DNA of 64,000 nt from Gonium pectorale (Eukaryota > Chlorophyta > Chlorophyceae > Chlamydomonadales > Volvocaceae). The translations under genes and the position numbers were made by a program. Of this stretch, positions 12,160-22,900 are shown piece by piece. Every line of letters starts with the position of its first letter. Position 1 is the stretch's first letter. Below the pieces are notes generated by a model. It saw only the letters and a list, made by a program, of their open reading frames with translations. It searched no databases and was not told the DNA's origin. The DNA is taken from positions 2,105,316 through 2,169,315 of the forward strand of contig LSYV01000003.1 of NCBI GenBank assembly GCA_001584585.1. Direction: 5' to 3'.

Positions 12160-13549
12160 TTATGACTTGGACTTAAGCAACCTCTTGACCATCCACGAAC
12201 CTGCCTTGCGGCCGAGGTCCTTTCGCATCAGCAGGAAGTCGAAGTCGCCCGACCGACCCGTGGGTCCTACCACCCGGACCCGCACCAGCTGGACGCCTGG
12301 TTCCAGCTCGCGCGCCTCCAGCACCTCGTGTGACTGGTTGTTCACCAGGTCTCCGCACATGTTGCCAAACATTCCTGCATGGCAAACGTCCGACGTCCAA
12401 GTAGGGAAACCGGGCGACTGCATGGGGACTTGAGAATTATAAGTGGAGGACGCTGGCCCCTCGCCCGACAGGAGCAACGAATGCCGTCCGTGCCTACACG
12501 GGAGACGGAAGCATCCAGTTGTACCATATCGACAGCCGGAAAACGGGACTTACCGAGGAAGTGGTCAAGGTGGTAAAGATCTTTTGAGAAACCAAAGTAT
12601 CTTGAGCGCTCCATGCCCCCCGCGTCAGCCGCGAACTCGTACGCTGTCTGAATACCGTGGTTGAGCCTGTGGGACAGGCACTCAAATGCAGCCGGGTGGC
12701 ACGCACCTCACCATAGCGCAAGAAGCCCAGCCATGTCGACAGCTGTCAGGGGAACCCCTGGCCGGTCTCCCTGACTGGCCAACACCCCTTGGCCTGGGCC
12801 CGCGGCGCAGGTCAGGAGCAGGGTGGAGGCGTCGCACAACGCGTGCATGCGAGGGGAGCCATCCCGGGCACATGCAGTGTGCAGCCCTGCTGATGGTCCC
12901 ACCCGTTGTGCCATTTCTTCCGCACGATACTTGCGCACGTGCTGGCGAGCTGCTTCTTTTTTTGGATCAGACGTTTGGCTTACCAGGGTTCATCATTCGC
13001 CCGGAGCGCCTTCAACTGGACCTCAACTGACTCGATTGGGGAAAGGGCAGGCGACGGCATGACCTGCGTGTGCGCACACGTGCATGGTTGCGCACTTTGC
13101 GCCCGTCATCCACCAAACGCCTCTCGTTGCGCCCAGCCAGTGCGCCACCCAGCGTCAGCACAAGTGCGGATGAACCCGCGATCATGCTCCTGGCATAGCA
13201 GGTGCAGGTTGCCGTGTTCGCACGTGTACGGCAGAGTAGCTGAGTAGGCATACAACAAACTACCCTTGCACTGAAGTAGGATCGTGCAGGCTTGAAGGGG
13301 CGACAAAGGCATGGGCACCAACTGCGTCTGGGGCCCCAAACTAGGCTAGGGCCCTAGGCGCATGCACACGCAGCTCTGCCACTCTCTGCTTACAATTGGA
13401 TCGGGAACGTTCTGCGGGTTCCATGTTGGCGCTCCATTGCTGGTAGCAGTCCTAGTTATGCGCGCGCGAGCAAGTTGGATGGCAGGGAGGTGCCGTCGCG
13501 CCGCTGATGCCGCCGCCGCGCCACTGGATAATGTTTGTGAGCCAAGCAT
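12160..13549 (-). CDS. Chloroplast-targeted DUF4864-like protein
   Basis: Small plant/algal conserved protein of unknown function, 187 aa. Exons on the minus strand are 13549-13394, 13063-12984, 12666-12554 and 12374-12160; phases are 0, 2 and 1, and all junctions are GT-AG. Residues 1-50 look like a chloroplast transit peptide: no acidic residue before about residue 47, rich in Ala, Ser and Arg (start MLGSQTLSSGAAAAS, then ARARITRTATSNG). The mature part carries VQLKALRANDEPWLNHGIQ, SRYFGFSKDLYHLDHFLG and a C-terminal sheet-like segment VQLVRVRVVGPTG...FDFLLMRKDLG...SWMVKRLL. The RANDEP element and the GPxGR/SWxV end match what I know of plant DUF4864-type proteins; I did not run a search. 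It shares a 256-bp divergent promoter with TVP23. Confidence 0.8.
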
Positions 13550-13805
13550 GTCAAAGGCACCGTGGGCAAGCGCGGGGTACTGCCCGTGGCTAACCCTTCA
13601 GTGAAAGTGAGGTGATACGACATCATATGTGCAACCGTGCAAGTACATTCTGTCATTGTTTCCTCGCTTTCTATATTGCATAGGCTCCAGATTCGCACTG
13701 TTCACCCAAGCCGTTCTAACACGATCATCGCTCTGCGCTGCTTTCCCCTTCACAGTCTCCTTTGCCCTATATTGCGATATTTTTCATTAGGGCGTCAAAG
13801 CTAAA
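13550..13805. promoter_or_regulatory. Compact bidirectional promoter region
   Basis: Only 256 bp separate the start codons of the minus-strand DUF4864-like gene and plus-strand TVP23, so both 5' UTRs and core promoters must fit here. The stretch is visibly more AT-rich than the flanking exons, with TTTCTATATTGCATAGG near 13670 and a TATATTGCGATATTTTT segment near 13768. No known regulatory motif was assigned. Confidence 0.5.
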
Positions 13806-14672
13806 ATGGCAACCCCTGGCGAAGGAGGGGCACAAGTGTCGACCGAGCCTCCTGCTTCCTCTCACAACATCGCCCTGTTTTTCCATGGCGGGTTCAAGGT
13901 ATGCTCTTAATGTTGAATGCGCCGGCCTGGAAGGCCATGTTTGACCCGGCTGCCTGCAGGTGGTATCCATCGTCTGGTACTGGATTTGCACGATTGTCAG
14001 CGACTCTTTCGTGGTGAACTTCGTGGTTTGCATCGTGCTGCTTGGACTCGATTTCTGGACGGTACGCGCCGTTGCCGTGCACTGCCACCCGTCGTGCGCG
14101 TGGCGCGTGGCGAACCCAACGTGTATTCCGCGCAGACGAAGAATGTCACGGGGCGCCTGCTGGTTGGGCTCCGATGGTGGAATGAAGCGAATGACACGGG
14201 CTCGGCGTGGCGGTTTGAAACCCTACCGGAGGTGAGGGTTAGGCGGGACTGCCTGGGGCTGTGAGCACCGTTTCAAAGGGTCAGTCGGTTGTCAGTCACG
14301 GCCCACGGTTACACGGAGGTACTGGCCCATGCTGTCGGAAAAGTCGGTAACCGCCCCTTTGCTGCCGTTTTCCCAACCGTATGCCAGGGCGTCCGCACCA
14401 TCCTGCCGCGTGAGAAGCGGTTATTCTGGATGGCCATGATGGCCGCAACTGGGCACTGGGTGCTCGCCTGCATCATAGCGCTCTTTGGGCTGTCCTCCTA
14501 CATCATCGTAGCCATCATGGGGCTGCTCTTCAGCGGGAGCAACCTGTACGGCTACTTCAAGTGCAGCCGCGAGGCGCAGGCGGACCTCCAGGGCTACATC
14601 AACAGCACCTCGAACAACCTCATGCAGGGAGCTATCAAGCAACAACTTAATCAAGCCGTTAGCCGCGTGTGA
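13806..14672 (+). CDS. TVP23 family Golgi membrane protein
   Basis: Homologue of yeast Tvp23 / animal TVP23 (FAM18), a multi-pass membrane protein of late Golgi vesicles. Exons are 13806-13898, 13960-14061, 14136-14231 and 14388-14672, all phase 0, giving 191 aa, the usual family length. Family hallmarks are HNIALFFHGGFK at the N-terminus, SDSFVVNFVVCIVLLGLDFW (membrane segments 1-2), KNVTGRLLVGLRWWNE, and a C-terminal hydrophobic pair around HWVLACIIALFGLSSYIIVA followed by GSNLYGYFKC. The start ATG is the only one before the conserved N-terminal motif. The exon 2/3 junction yields DFWT-TKNVTG, one residue from the usual DFWTVKN. A TGTAA lies 24 bp after the stop. Confidence 0.93.
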
Positions 14673-15269
14673 GGGCGACTTCAGCGTAATGCCCGTGTAA
14701 TGCACCAAGGCGGTTCAACATACATGAACTATACCGGCGGCAACTGCCACGCGCACAACGGGTTACATCAACGAGCGTCTCGGCAGTGGCAGCGATGCTA
14801 ATGGCGCCTAGCTGGGTGTGCCAGGACCGGGATGTTTCTTAGAGCGTGGATGTACTAATGCCACGCGCGGATGGCAAGACTAATCAGAAAGAGCATGTTT
14901 GGAATAGGTGTTTGCTCATCCCAGTTACCGGCATAGCGTACGTGCAACCAGAGCATCTCATGTTCAGTACGGCACGCTTGTTGCCTCGAGTTGTGGATTT
15001 ATTGATGGCGCTAACCCAGAAAAATGCGGCTGCAGAATAAGCCTAGTGCTCCTCCTTGCACCGCATGGCCGCGGTGTGAGACACTTGCGGTTCGCTGCGG
15101 TCGGCAACATTCTGCGTGGGCGACGCACAAGGATACAGGGAGGTACATAGATCAGTTGGATCAATTTCGCATGAAGGGATCCGGCAAACTTGGATTCGGA
15201 GTTTGCAGCCATGGTGCACGTCAATGTGTGGACATGGTATCCGTTTTTAGCGAGGCCGGGTGAGCGTTC
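14673..15269. other. Convergent 3' region of TVP23 and the actobindin-like gene
   Basis: Intergenic stretch between two converging genes. TGTAA at 14696-14700 (plus) and TTACA at 14763-14767 (minus-strand TGTAA) could end the two transcripts, which would then overlap or abut. No coding exon is supported. Confidence 0.5.
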
Positions 15270-17214
15270 CTAGCAGTTAACGCGCTGCAGGATGTGGAAG
15301 GTCGAGGCAATAGGTCCAGGACAACAGAGTCTGACTATTCGTCTGGTGGGCTTGTCAACGCACCTGTACGTGCTTGAGGCCCTGTGTGCCGGTTGCCCGG
15401 ATCTCGTCCATCAGCTCCCCGTGGGCGTTGCGCTTGATCTGCGCGCGCATGCGTCAGGGAGAAGGGGCGAGCACCTAACGATGTGACCTTGAGGGCAATG
15501 GCCTCACCTCGGCGATATCTGCCAGTGGAAAAAAAATGGAACTACTATGGAGCCAAACCGCGTTGACATGCGATCCGTGCGCGCTATGACCTTAGCCTAC
15601 CAGACCTCAAGGAGCCGAAGGGAGCCACACATGTAGAATCTTACCTGGACGTGCTCAATTTGCGGGCTGCTTCGGTCGTGAATCTCCTCCACGTGCTTCA
15701 GGGGCTTGTGGTCCTCGATCTCGTGCAGGAACGCTCCCTTATCCCACTGGGGTGCCGAGCAGCAAAAGTATAAAGTGGAAAATTCAGTCATTCCCGCCAG
15801 GTCCTTTGCAGCCCAACTGTCCTGTGCGATACCTGAAGCCGGCGTCAGTGAGGTCCTCCTTTGCTCACATGTGCCTTGGCTACGGACCCGAAGTTCAGCA
15901 CTCAATTGTTGTGTGCATCCCCTCCCCTATTGGTCCTGCAAGGGTGCCTCCGTCGGTACCAGGCTATCCCTCACCTTTTGCAAGTGCACGCCCTCAATCG
16001 CAGGAGCGCTCCGGTCGGATGGGGAGTCCACATGCACCAGTGCAGGCCCTCCCGCGCTGGAGGTGGCCTTTAACTCGCTCACGACCGCGTGGTGGCCGCC
16101 CACCTGCAAGGGTAGCACGGACAGCGGGTTGCACAACAGCGCTAGAACTTATTTGTAGTTACACGCACAGAGCCTGTCCACGCAATACACGCCACACGTT
16201 GCTGGTCCCGAACCACCCATGTGCACATGCAATGAGCCGCAAACGTGGCGGAGCGCTGGCCACGCATGTGCCGTACTTGACCGTAGCATAGCATTAGCGC
16301 AAGCCATCAATAGTGCTTGGCAGGCGGGTGCTTGCAACCAGGTGCTAAGTATCGGAGTTCTAAGAGGCATGTATGCCCGCAACGGCCACTGACCGCCTTG
16401 ACCTCCTCAAGGTGGGCCGCACGTGATGACGGCTTCACGTGCACGTCCGCTGAGGGGTGGGAGCATTTCGAAGCAATCCAAATTGCGTGGGAATCCAACC
16501 TGTTTTGATCGGGATGTCACTCTGTGAAGGCACGCACGCACACGCACACCAAGCGCAGGGCTCATCATACTATACGTTGACTGCTCGTGCGGCTCCTGCC
16601 CTTCCCTTGCACGCTCCTGAAACCCAACAGCCCGCGGCCTGCAGCTTTGTCGCGAGTAGGCGCGGAGCAAGGGACTCCCGACGCATTGACCTCCCACTGC
16701 TGCCTCACCCTCAATGCGTGGCTCGCTGCGATCCCGCGGACTCTCAGTGTGCCTGAGGTTAACGCCTGTACGGACAAGAGCGAAGGACATGACCCGGGCA
16801 CATAGCGGGTAAGGCACTCTCATCCAGGCACAGGGTTTTAACCACGAGCACTGACCAGATGGTAGACTTTAGGAAGCATACGAGGTTGGTGGATGCACCC
16901 CTAGCTGCGTTGCCGGGGGCAAAACGCTTCGCGCTTACGGAGAATCGCATGCGACTGGACCTGGCAGTTGGCACCCACCGCCCTCGATGTCTTCCAATAG
17001 CTTTTGCTTATCCCAGCGGTGCACTTGGATGCCTGTGCTTTAACGGACGCAACGAGACGAGTCATTCGGTGCCATTGCGGAGGCTTGCGGGACTTGGCCC
17101 TCGCTCGCCTGGCTCAATTGCGGGGGCCGAGCGGTCCATCGCCTCAGATACGTGCTTCAGCCGATTCTTATGATCGTCGTGGCAAAGCTCATAAAGAACG
17201 TTATCCAGCGACAT
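15270..17214 (-). CDS. Actobindin / beta-thymosin repeat protein
   Basis: Predicted actin-monomer-binding protein of 197 aa. Eight exons on the minus strand: 17214-17109, 17032-16979, 16765-16709, 16449-16394, 16103-15975, 15746-15645, 15438-15364, 15284-15270. Phases agree throughout. Four copies of a motif L-[KRV]-H-[VT]-x4-DRS-x-P-x-IE occur at about residues 19-34, 57-72, 113-128 and 150-165, and a fifth is cut short at LKHVQ (189-193). Between copies, helical segments such as WDKGAFLHEIED and SSRAAHLEEVKA recur. This alternation matches the actobindin/beta-thymosin (WH2-like) pattern of protist actin-sequestering proteins. Intron 1 (17108-17033, 76 bp) uses a GC donor (CAG|GCGAGC). The last exon codes only RVNC. 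Exon structure is strong; the actin role is inferred from the motif. Confidence 0.85.
17033..17108 (-). other. Probable GC-AG intron
   Basis: First intron of the actobindin-like gene. The donor reads CAG|GCGAGC and the acceptor GCACAG|GC. No GT donor in exon 1 restores the phase needed by exon 2, which is fixed by its match to the repeat segment VHRWDKQKLLEDIEG. Confidence 0.6.
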
Positions 17215-18000
17215 TTGGCGTGAAACAGGGCCTTTTCGTCGCGATGGCGTGAAAGTAGTATGGCGGTGTAATAATAGGTGAACGATGCAGAAATGGTCCC
17301 AAGATTCTCCGCATATGGGCCATACGGTACACCGTGTCGTTCGGTGGTGAGTCAGCAGTTTGTGTGTTTTGCCCTGGTGCCCCGCTTCCATTACCCAAGG
17401 TTGCGGAACTGCGTGTCCCCCATGCATTTTGATTGGGCGAAGCGTGTACTCTAGAGGCCGGCATGACCCGCTTGGCCAGCTGGGCCCGCCAAAGCCCGCC
17501 TCGCTCTGCTCTGTCGTTGGCCTCGCTCACCTGCCTTTCCTTATACCGCCCGCCTACCCTACTGAAAACGTTGCGCCTTTGGTGTGGCTTGTGAGTTGTG
17601 GCTCACCCAGCTGTGGTTTAAACGTTTTGCGCTCTCTCCGCTCTCCGCTCAGCTCTGTTCAGGCTTCCCTCTTTCCTTACAGATATCTGTCCTTATTGAG
17701 CATTGGGACCCTGAGGCAAGGCCCGCTTGCAAGGCCTGCCAACATATCGGCGCATTATCGGGCTTGTACTGGCATCTAAGAGCCTGAGGACCATGGCCAT
17801 GAATTGAAGTGCAATGGTGACTATGGCATGGTCAGAATGCACTGCTGGTTGCACGGAGGCAGCTCGGCAGCAGGCAGCAGCACGAAACCCGGCGTACGGC
17901 GTACGGCGCCCACTTGCTCCTTTGCAAAGAGTATGAGCCCAACAATCTCAATCATTTAAGGAGGTGGGCTTGTCGGTGCTGTAGTTAGCAGTTTCACACA
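17215..18000. other. Divergent intergenic region
   Basis: Contains the promoters of the minus-strand actobindin-like gene and the plus-strand mitochondrial-type gene. Tandem-like GGCGTACGGCGTACGGCG sits near 17890. I see no coding exon with splice support. Confidence 0.45.
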
Positions 18001-18459
18001 ATGCAGCGAGCGTCGCTTTCGCTGCTGCGGAGCTGCCTGGCTGGCCCTCTTCCGCTTGAGGCATCACTACAGCGTGCTCTTACATGCTCTCTCTCCACGG
18101 TGACGGGCGCTGGGTCGGGCTCCACTGCTAGCGTGCGGCCCTCGGTCCTTTTCGGCCTGACGAATGCGAAGTCATGCGCTGTGAGCAACGTGCGTTTCGC
18201 GGGAGACTACAAGCCGGCAGTGCCCGGGAACACCATCGAGAACTGGAGCAAGCTGCGGGACTCATTCAACAAGGAGCGCCCTAGCTCACTGGGAGGCAAC
18301 TACTACGCTAACGTCCTTGTGATGGGCTTTGCATACTGGCTGAACGAGGCCTACTACTTCCCACCCCGGACCATTTACATCGGCGCCCTAGTCTTCTTCT
18401 GCCTCTACGTCCGCAAGGCGTTCTTCAGCACACCGCTGGCGTTTAAGACGGAGTACTAA
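18001..18459 (+). CDS. Small mitochondrial-type membrane protein
   Basis: Single-exon gene of 152 aa whose product I do not recognise. The first 65-70 residues have the look of a mitochondrial presequence: MQRASLSLLRSCL, few acidic residues, scattered Arg, and an Arg-Phe-Ala near residue 65 that could be a processing site. The mature part has a hydrophilic stretch (GNTIENWSKLRDSFNKE) and two hydrophobic segments around residues 101-118 and 121-138 (RTIYIGALVFFCLYVRKAFF), ending TPLAFKTEY. Size and layout suit an accessory subunit of a respiratory complex, but that is only a guess. TGTAA follows at 18825-18829. Confidence 0.75.
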   Translation: MQRASLSLLRSCLAGPLPLEASLQRALTCSLSTVTGAGSGSTASVRPSVLFGLTNAKSCAVSNVRFAGDYKPAVPGNTIENWSKLRDSFNKERPSSLGGNYYANVLVMGFAYWLNEAYYFPPRTIYIGALVFFCLYVRKAFFSTPLAFKTEY

Positions 18460-19960
18460 TGCGCGGAGAGCCAGCAGAGATGAGGCAGTGGAAACAGCGG
18501 TCCACGGGTCCGACGGGTTGTGCGGGGGAGCTCTCCCCGTGGCTTGCCTCCGGAGACGTTTCCCGGCAATGGCTTACCAATTTAGAGAATTATTATGCTT
18601 GGTCATGCAAGTTCTGCGACTGTGAGATGGTTGTTCCTGTGCTGGTTGGGTAGGTTGGGTGGGCAAGGGACAGGGGTTTGAGCCACAAGAAACTCTCAAT
18701 CAACGGTTGGGCACCTCGATTATACGCGGTGATCGTGTTTGGTAATGTGTAGGTCGGTCCGGTTGATTCTGGGAGAGTGAGGATCGCGCGCTGTCGGACA
18801 AGCAGCGCGGCAGACAGGCATGACTGTAAGTGTCCGTTGTCCGTATGCGTGGGTGCATCACGGCTTGTGCCCATGCCACTTTCTACGGCACAATCGCAGT
18901 GCAGGTGCTGCTGTACAAGTAAACAGAAGTCCGCGTTACGCAACAGTTCGGCACTACTATCACAGGTGCAGGCCGAGAGGGCCCCTCCTGCTGCCTGCGC
19001 TCCCAGGCCTGACATTGCCTGACCGCCGAACATGAGAAGCGCCACTGCACGGCGCACAGAATATGACCATAGCACCTGAGGATACCTGCGGCCGCATGCA
19101 GACTACACGCAACGCAACACACCCATTGTGTGTCAACCGCTAACAACATATCAGGCTCCAGGGGTGATTGGTACCAGACCGCGGCACAGCCCCGATCCAA
19201 CGTGATACAGCCAAAATGCGGCCTCAAAAAGCAGCGCTCGGGTCCTCCTTCACCTGATCATCATTTCACGTGCCCTACGGCCCATATTGCAAGGCCAGCG
19301 TTTAGCCGTTGAACGAATGTTGCCTGCGGAACGTCTGACGCGCAGCATACCCTGCTGAACACTGAATGCAATGAGACCACGCAGGCCCTATGATGATGCA
19401 GCAATACAAATTGGGTCCCCGCGGTGTGCAGATGCAGTGCCCTGTCGGGCGTGCATCAGTTAGTGTCCGGCTTGCGCCTCTGTGACCCTTGCTTTCAGCA
19501 GCAACAGAATCATCAAGCTCAAGTGGCAAGTCTTCGGTGCCAATCCCTTCGCATTGGCGGCACCCAGCACTGGTGTACGGGTCATCTCCATGAACAACAC
19601 TGGCGAGGAAAGCCATGCGCTGGAAACTCCAGGTGGCATGTGCTGAAGGAGTTAAAGCAGTTACGGCGAGGTCCCGGCACAATATCCCTTCCCCTTAGTC
19701 CACCCTGAAAATGTGCAGGCAAACTGCACCCACCCGCTGATTGATCCGGCTACAATTCACTGGTATACATCCGGCTGAAACCGCGCAGGTTGATGCTCCC
19801 GCTGGCGCTGGGACGCCGCGAAGGCGAGCCAGACTCGAAGCCCGTCAATCGATGTCCTTTGCTTGCACCTGCAGGCGGGAAGGTGAGCAGCAACGCTATG
19901 TTTCACAGTCCCCTACTAGGACGGCACAGATACTGCGGGCGTGTACACGTGCGCCGTGAT
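18460..19960. other. Unresolved region between convergent genes
   Basis: About 1.5 kb without a firm gene. The stretch 19501-19649 is open and protein-like on both strands: on plus, after a good acceptor (CTTTGCTTTCAG at 19500), it reads SNRIIKLKWQVFGANPF; on minus it reads FQRMAFLASVVHGDDPY. I could not extend either with convincing splice sites. The rest shows nothing I can name. TGTAA at 18825-18829 probably ends the upstream transcript. Confidence 0.4.
18825..18829 (+). terminator. TGTAA polyadenylation signal
   Basis: First TGTAA after the stop of the 152-aa gene, giving a 3' UTR of about 370 bp. Confidence 0.5.
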
Positions 19961-22900
19961 TTAATCGTACAAGCCCCGCATAGTGCATTGGAAGGACTGC
20001 GCCATCCAAGGCTTGAGCAGGGGCATTGCTTGCGTTGCAGGCGTACCTGATGTTTGCGTTCCACCACCTGACGCCTGCCCGCGCACTAGGTTGAAGGGCA
20101 GCTCCAGGCGGGCCGACTCCTGGCGGGCCACCATGGGACTGCTGCTGTTGCTGCGCATGCCGGTGCTGGTGGCGTTCAGAGACGGTGCAGCCGTTTCTGT
20201 CAGAAAGGGCGTCTTGTGGCCCATGAAGCCCTGTACAGCCAGGGCGGGTGGAGGCAGTGGGACAGGAGACGAGGAAGCCTGCTTAAGCTGGTAGCCGAGC
20301 CGCAGACGACTAGGATTAGTGGAGCATGCGCAAGTGCAGCTCAGAAACAGAGGAGTCAAGGACAGCAAACAGCTGCACAGGTCAGTACTAAGACGCAGGG
20401 CAAAGAAGCCCAAAGTCGATGCTTGGCATGTCCTGAACGTAGATTATCTGCAATCTGGAACCTGGAAGCTCATGCTCACCCGCTTCTGCACATCGCCCAG
20501 CGCAGTCTGGCTCCGCAAGGACGTCACCGACGCCCCGCTGCGCGGCCGAGCGGACGGCGACGGGAGGAGCGTCGAGTTTTGTTGACCAGCCTGCTTCTGA
20601 TCTGACGAGAGCAACTGCGCCATGAGGCTCGTGCCACCCGATCCGCCACCACCACCCACAGGTGAAAGCGGCGAGCTTGCGTGGTGCAGCGGTTGGGGGT
20701 AGGACATCGACGTGACGCTGCGGCCGCTGCCCGTCCTTGGCAAAGGCTGGCCAGGGCCGGCGGGCGGCAGATCGGTCACAGACAGCGAGGCGGAGGAGTT
20801 GCTGCGCGCGGCACCTGGACCGAAACCCTGCGGAACAAGCACGGGTGCAAATATATGGTCAAACTCGTTCTCAATTGTCAGTTTACAGCCCCTGATGCAC
20901 ATGTGCAACTGGCCGGTTGACCGACTCCAAATCGGCAGTGCTAATCAATAAAAGAAGGTTTGGTAAACAACCAGGGGAGATGGCATGTTTCTACTCACCA
21001 CGACGGAAGGCAGGCGTACGACGGACTTGGTTGACACGGCCATATGCGACAGGTAGGTGCTCATGCTGGCTCGCCGTCGGTTGTTCGTCAGATCTTCCGC
21101 CATCTGAGCCTTCCTTGCTGCCAGCGCTGCGGGCAAACCGAGATCACGGCGAAAGGAAGCTCAGAGACATGCATGTAGTTGGCAGATATGCACAGTCCAA
21201 CCAGGGTTTAGGAGGTCAAAGCTTGACTGCGCAACATGACCCGAGTTCCCTTCAGCCGGCCGAGGTAACGCGCTAGCATGGACATGATGCATGGAAAGCG
21301 CGCCACGCATAGAGGTGACAATCATGCGCTTTGGACACATTTTTTGGCGATACGGCTCCCCGTTAATGTGCCGCAAGCAGAGGCCCTATCCCCTCCGGGA
21401 TTGAGTATATCCTCCACTGTCCATCGTACCGTCTTCGAAGACCGCCGACGAAAAGTGCACGCCCAGCATGCTGCTGCTAGGCGGCAGAGGCGGCGGCGGT
21501 GCCACTGGCTGCGCAGTCGGCTGTGAGGCGGATCCGAAAAGGTTCTGGCTGAGGCCGGCGAATCCTGCCGCATGGCCACTGTCACTGAAGATGTTGTGTC
21601 GTTGGGATAGGGCTGAGATGCTCAGGCCAGAACCGCCCCCACCACTGGTGGCGCCGCCGCCACTGACTCTGTATCCGTTAGCGTCGCTGCTGCCGCCCGC
21701 GCCTCCGCCCGCGCCTCCGCCCACAGCGATGCCTCCACCCGGTGGCGTACCAGGGGAGATAGGCGCGGGGCTGCCGGAGGGCTGGGAGCCGGGGGATGCC
21801 AGGGCTGCGCGGCCGTTGCGAGACGGGAGGACCGCGTCAGAGAGGCCGCCCCGGGGGGTGAGGGCAGCACCCGACGTCGACGCCGCGCCCGCGGCGGCTG
21901 CTGCATTTGCGCTCACGGGGATGACAACTGCGCGAGTGCAAGGCAGTTCGGGTCATTTTTCTTCCTGCGCTCTATCATCCTGGCGGCAGAATGTGCATGG
22001 CGCCTAGTCAAAAGGTACGCTTACAGGACTTGCCTATCGTAGTTGGCATGCAGGTATTACCGCTCAGACAACCCGGAGCTAACACGGCATGTCGCGACAA
22101 CCAGGATCAGCAAGCGCCCCACCATTCCGCAGGTCCATGCGCCACCGTGCTGCCGACGCCCTCTCTGGTCCGCGGCAACGCCCCAATCCCTGCACCCACG
22201 CGAACTCACCTGATGCCCTTCGGGTCATGGACCTGGCCGCCATGCTGAGTTGGGAGGATAGCCCTCCACCCGGTCGGGTAGGCTCCGCCGATCCTGACCG
22301 GCCGCCCTCGGATTCGAGGAGCTTCTGCAGTGAAGCAATGGCAGCTGTGGCACGGCCTCCGCCAGTCCCTCCGCCAGTGCCAGCACCGCCTCCGCCACTG
22401 ACACCGGTGCCCCCCCCAGCGCCGCCAGCGCGACCGAGGCCTTCGGCGAACGACACGCCGCGTTGCATGGTGGGAGAGACGCCTAGTCCACCACCGCCGG
22501 AGTTGACAAGTCCATGGCTGCGCGGCGCAGCCTCCTGCAGTTTGAAGGTCGAGGTCAAAGTGGAGTTCCAGAGTGCGCAGCACGGGCGCTCAGCACACGG
22601 GTGGCTGTTTCTTAACACAGCTGCCGCGGGCATGGACAGACCTTGCACCCGTGTTGCCGTGTACCTCTCCAAGCGAAGGCGCTTGGACCTGGCGTGGGTT
22701 TCTGCCTCGGTACCCACCTCGGGCAAGTCCCAGACGACCGCGAGCGGGCCGCTATTGCTGTTAAGTCCCCCGTCGCGACAGCCACCGGCTGCCGCGCCGG
22801 CACCGTCTTCGCTCATGCCGTCCAGGAATTCAGCCGCATTGCTGACCTCCGCCATGAGCGCCAGCCGCCGGCTGAGCGGGTGCTCGGGCCCCAGGCTCGT

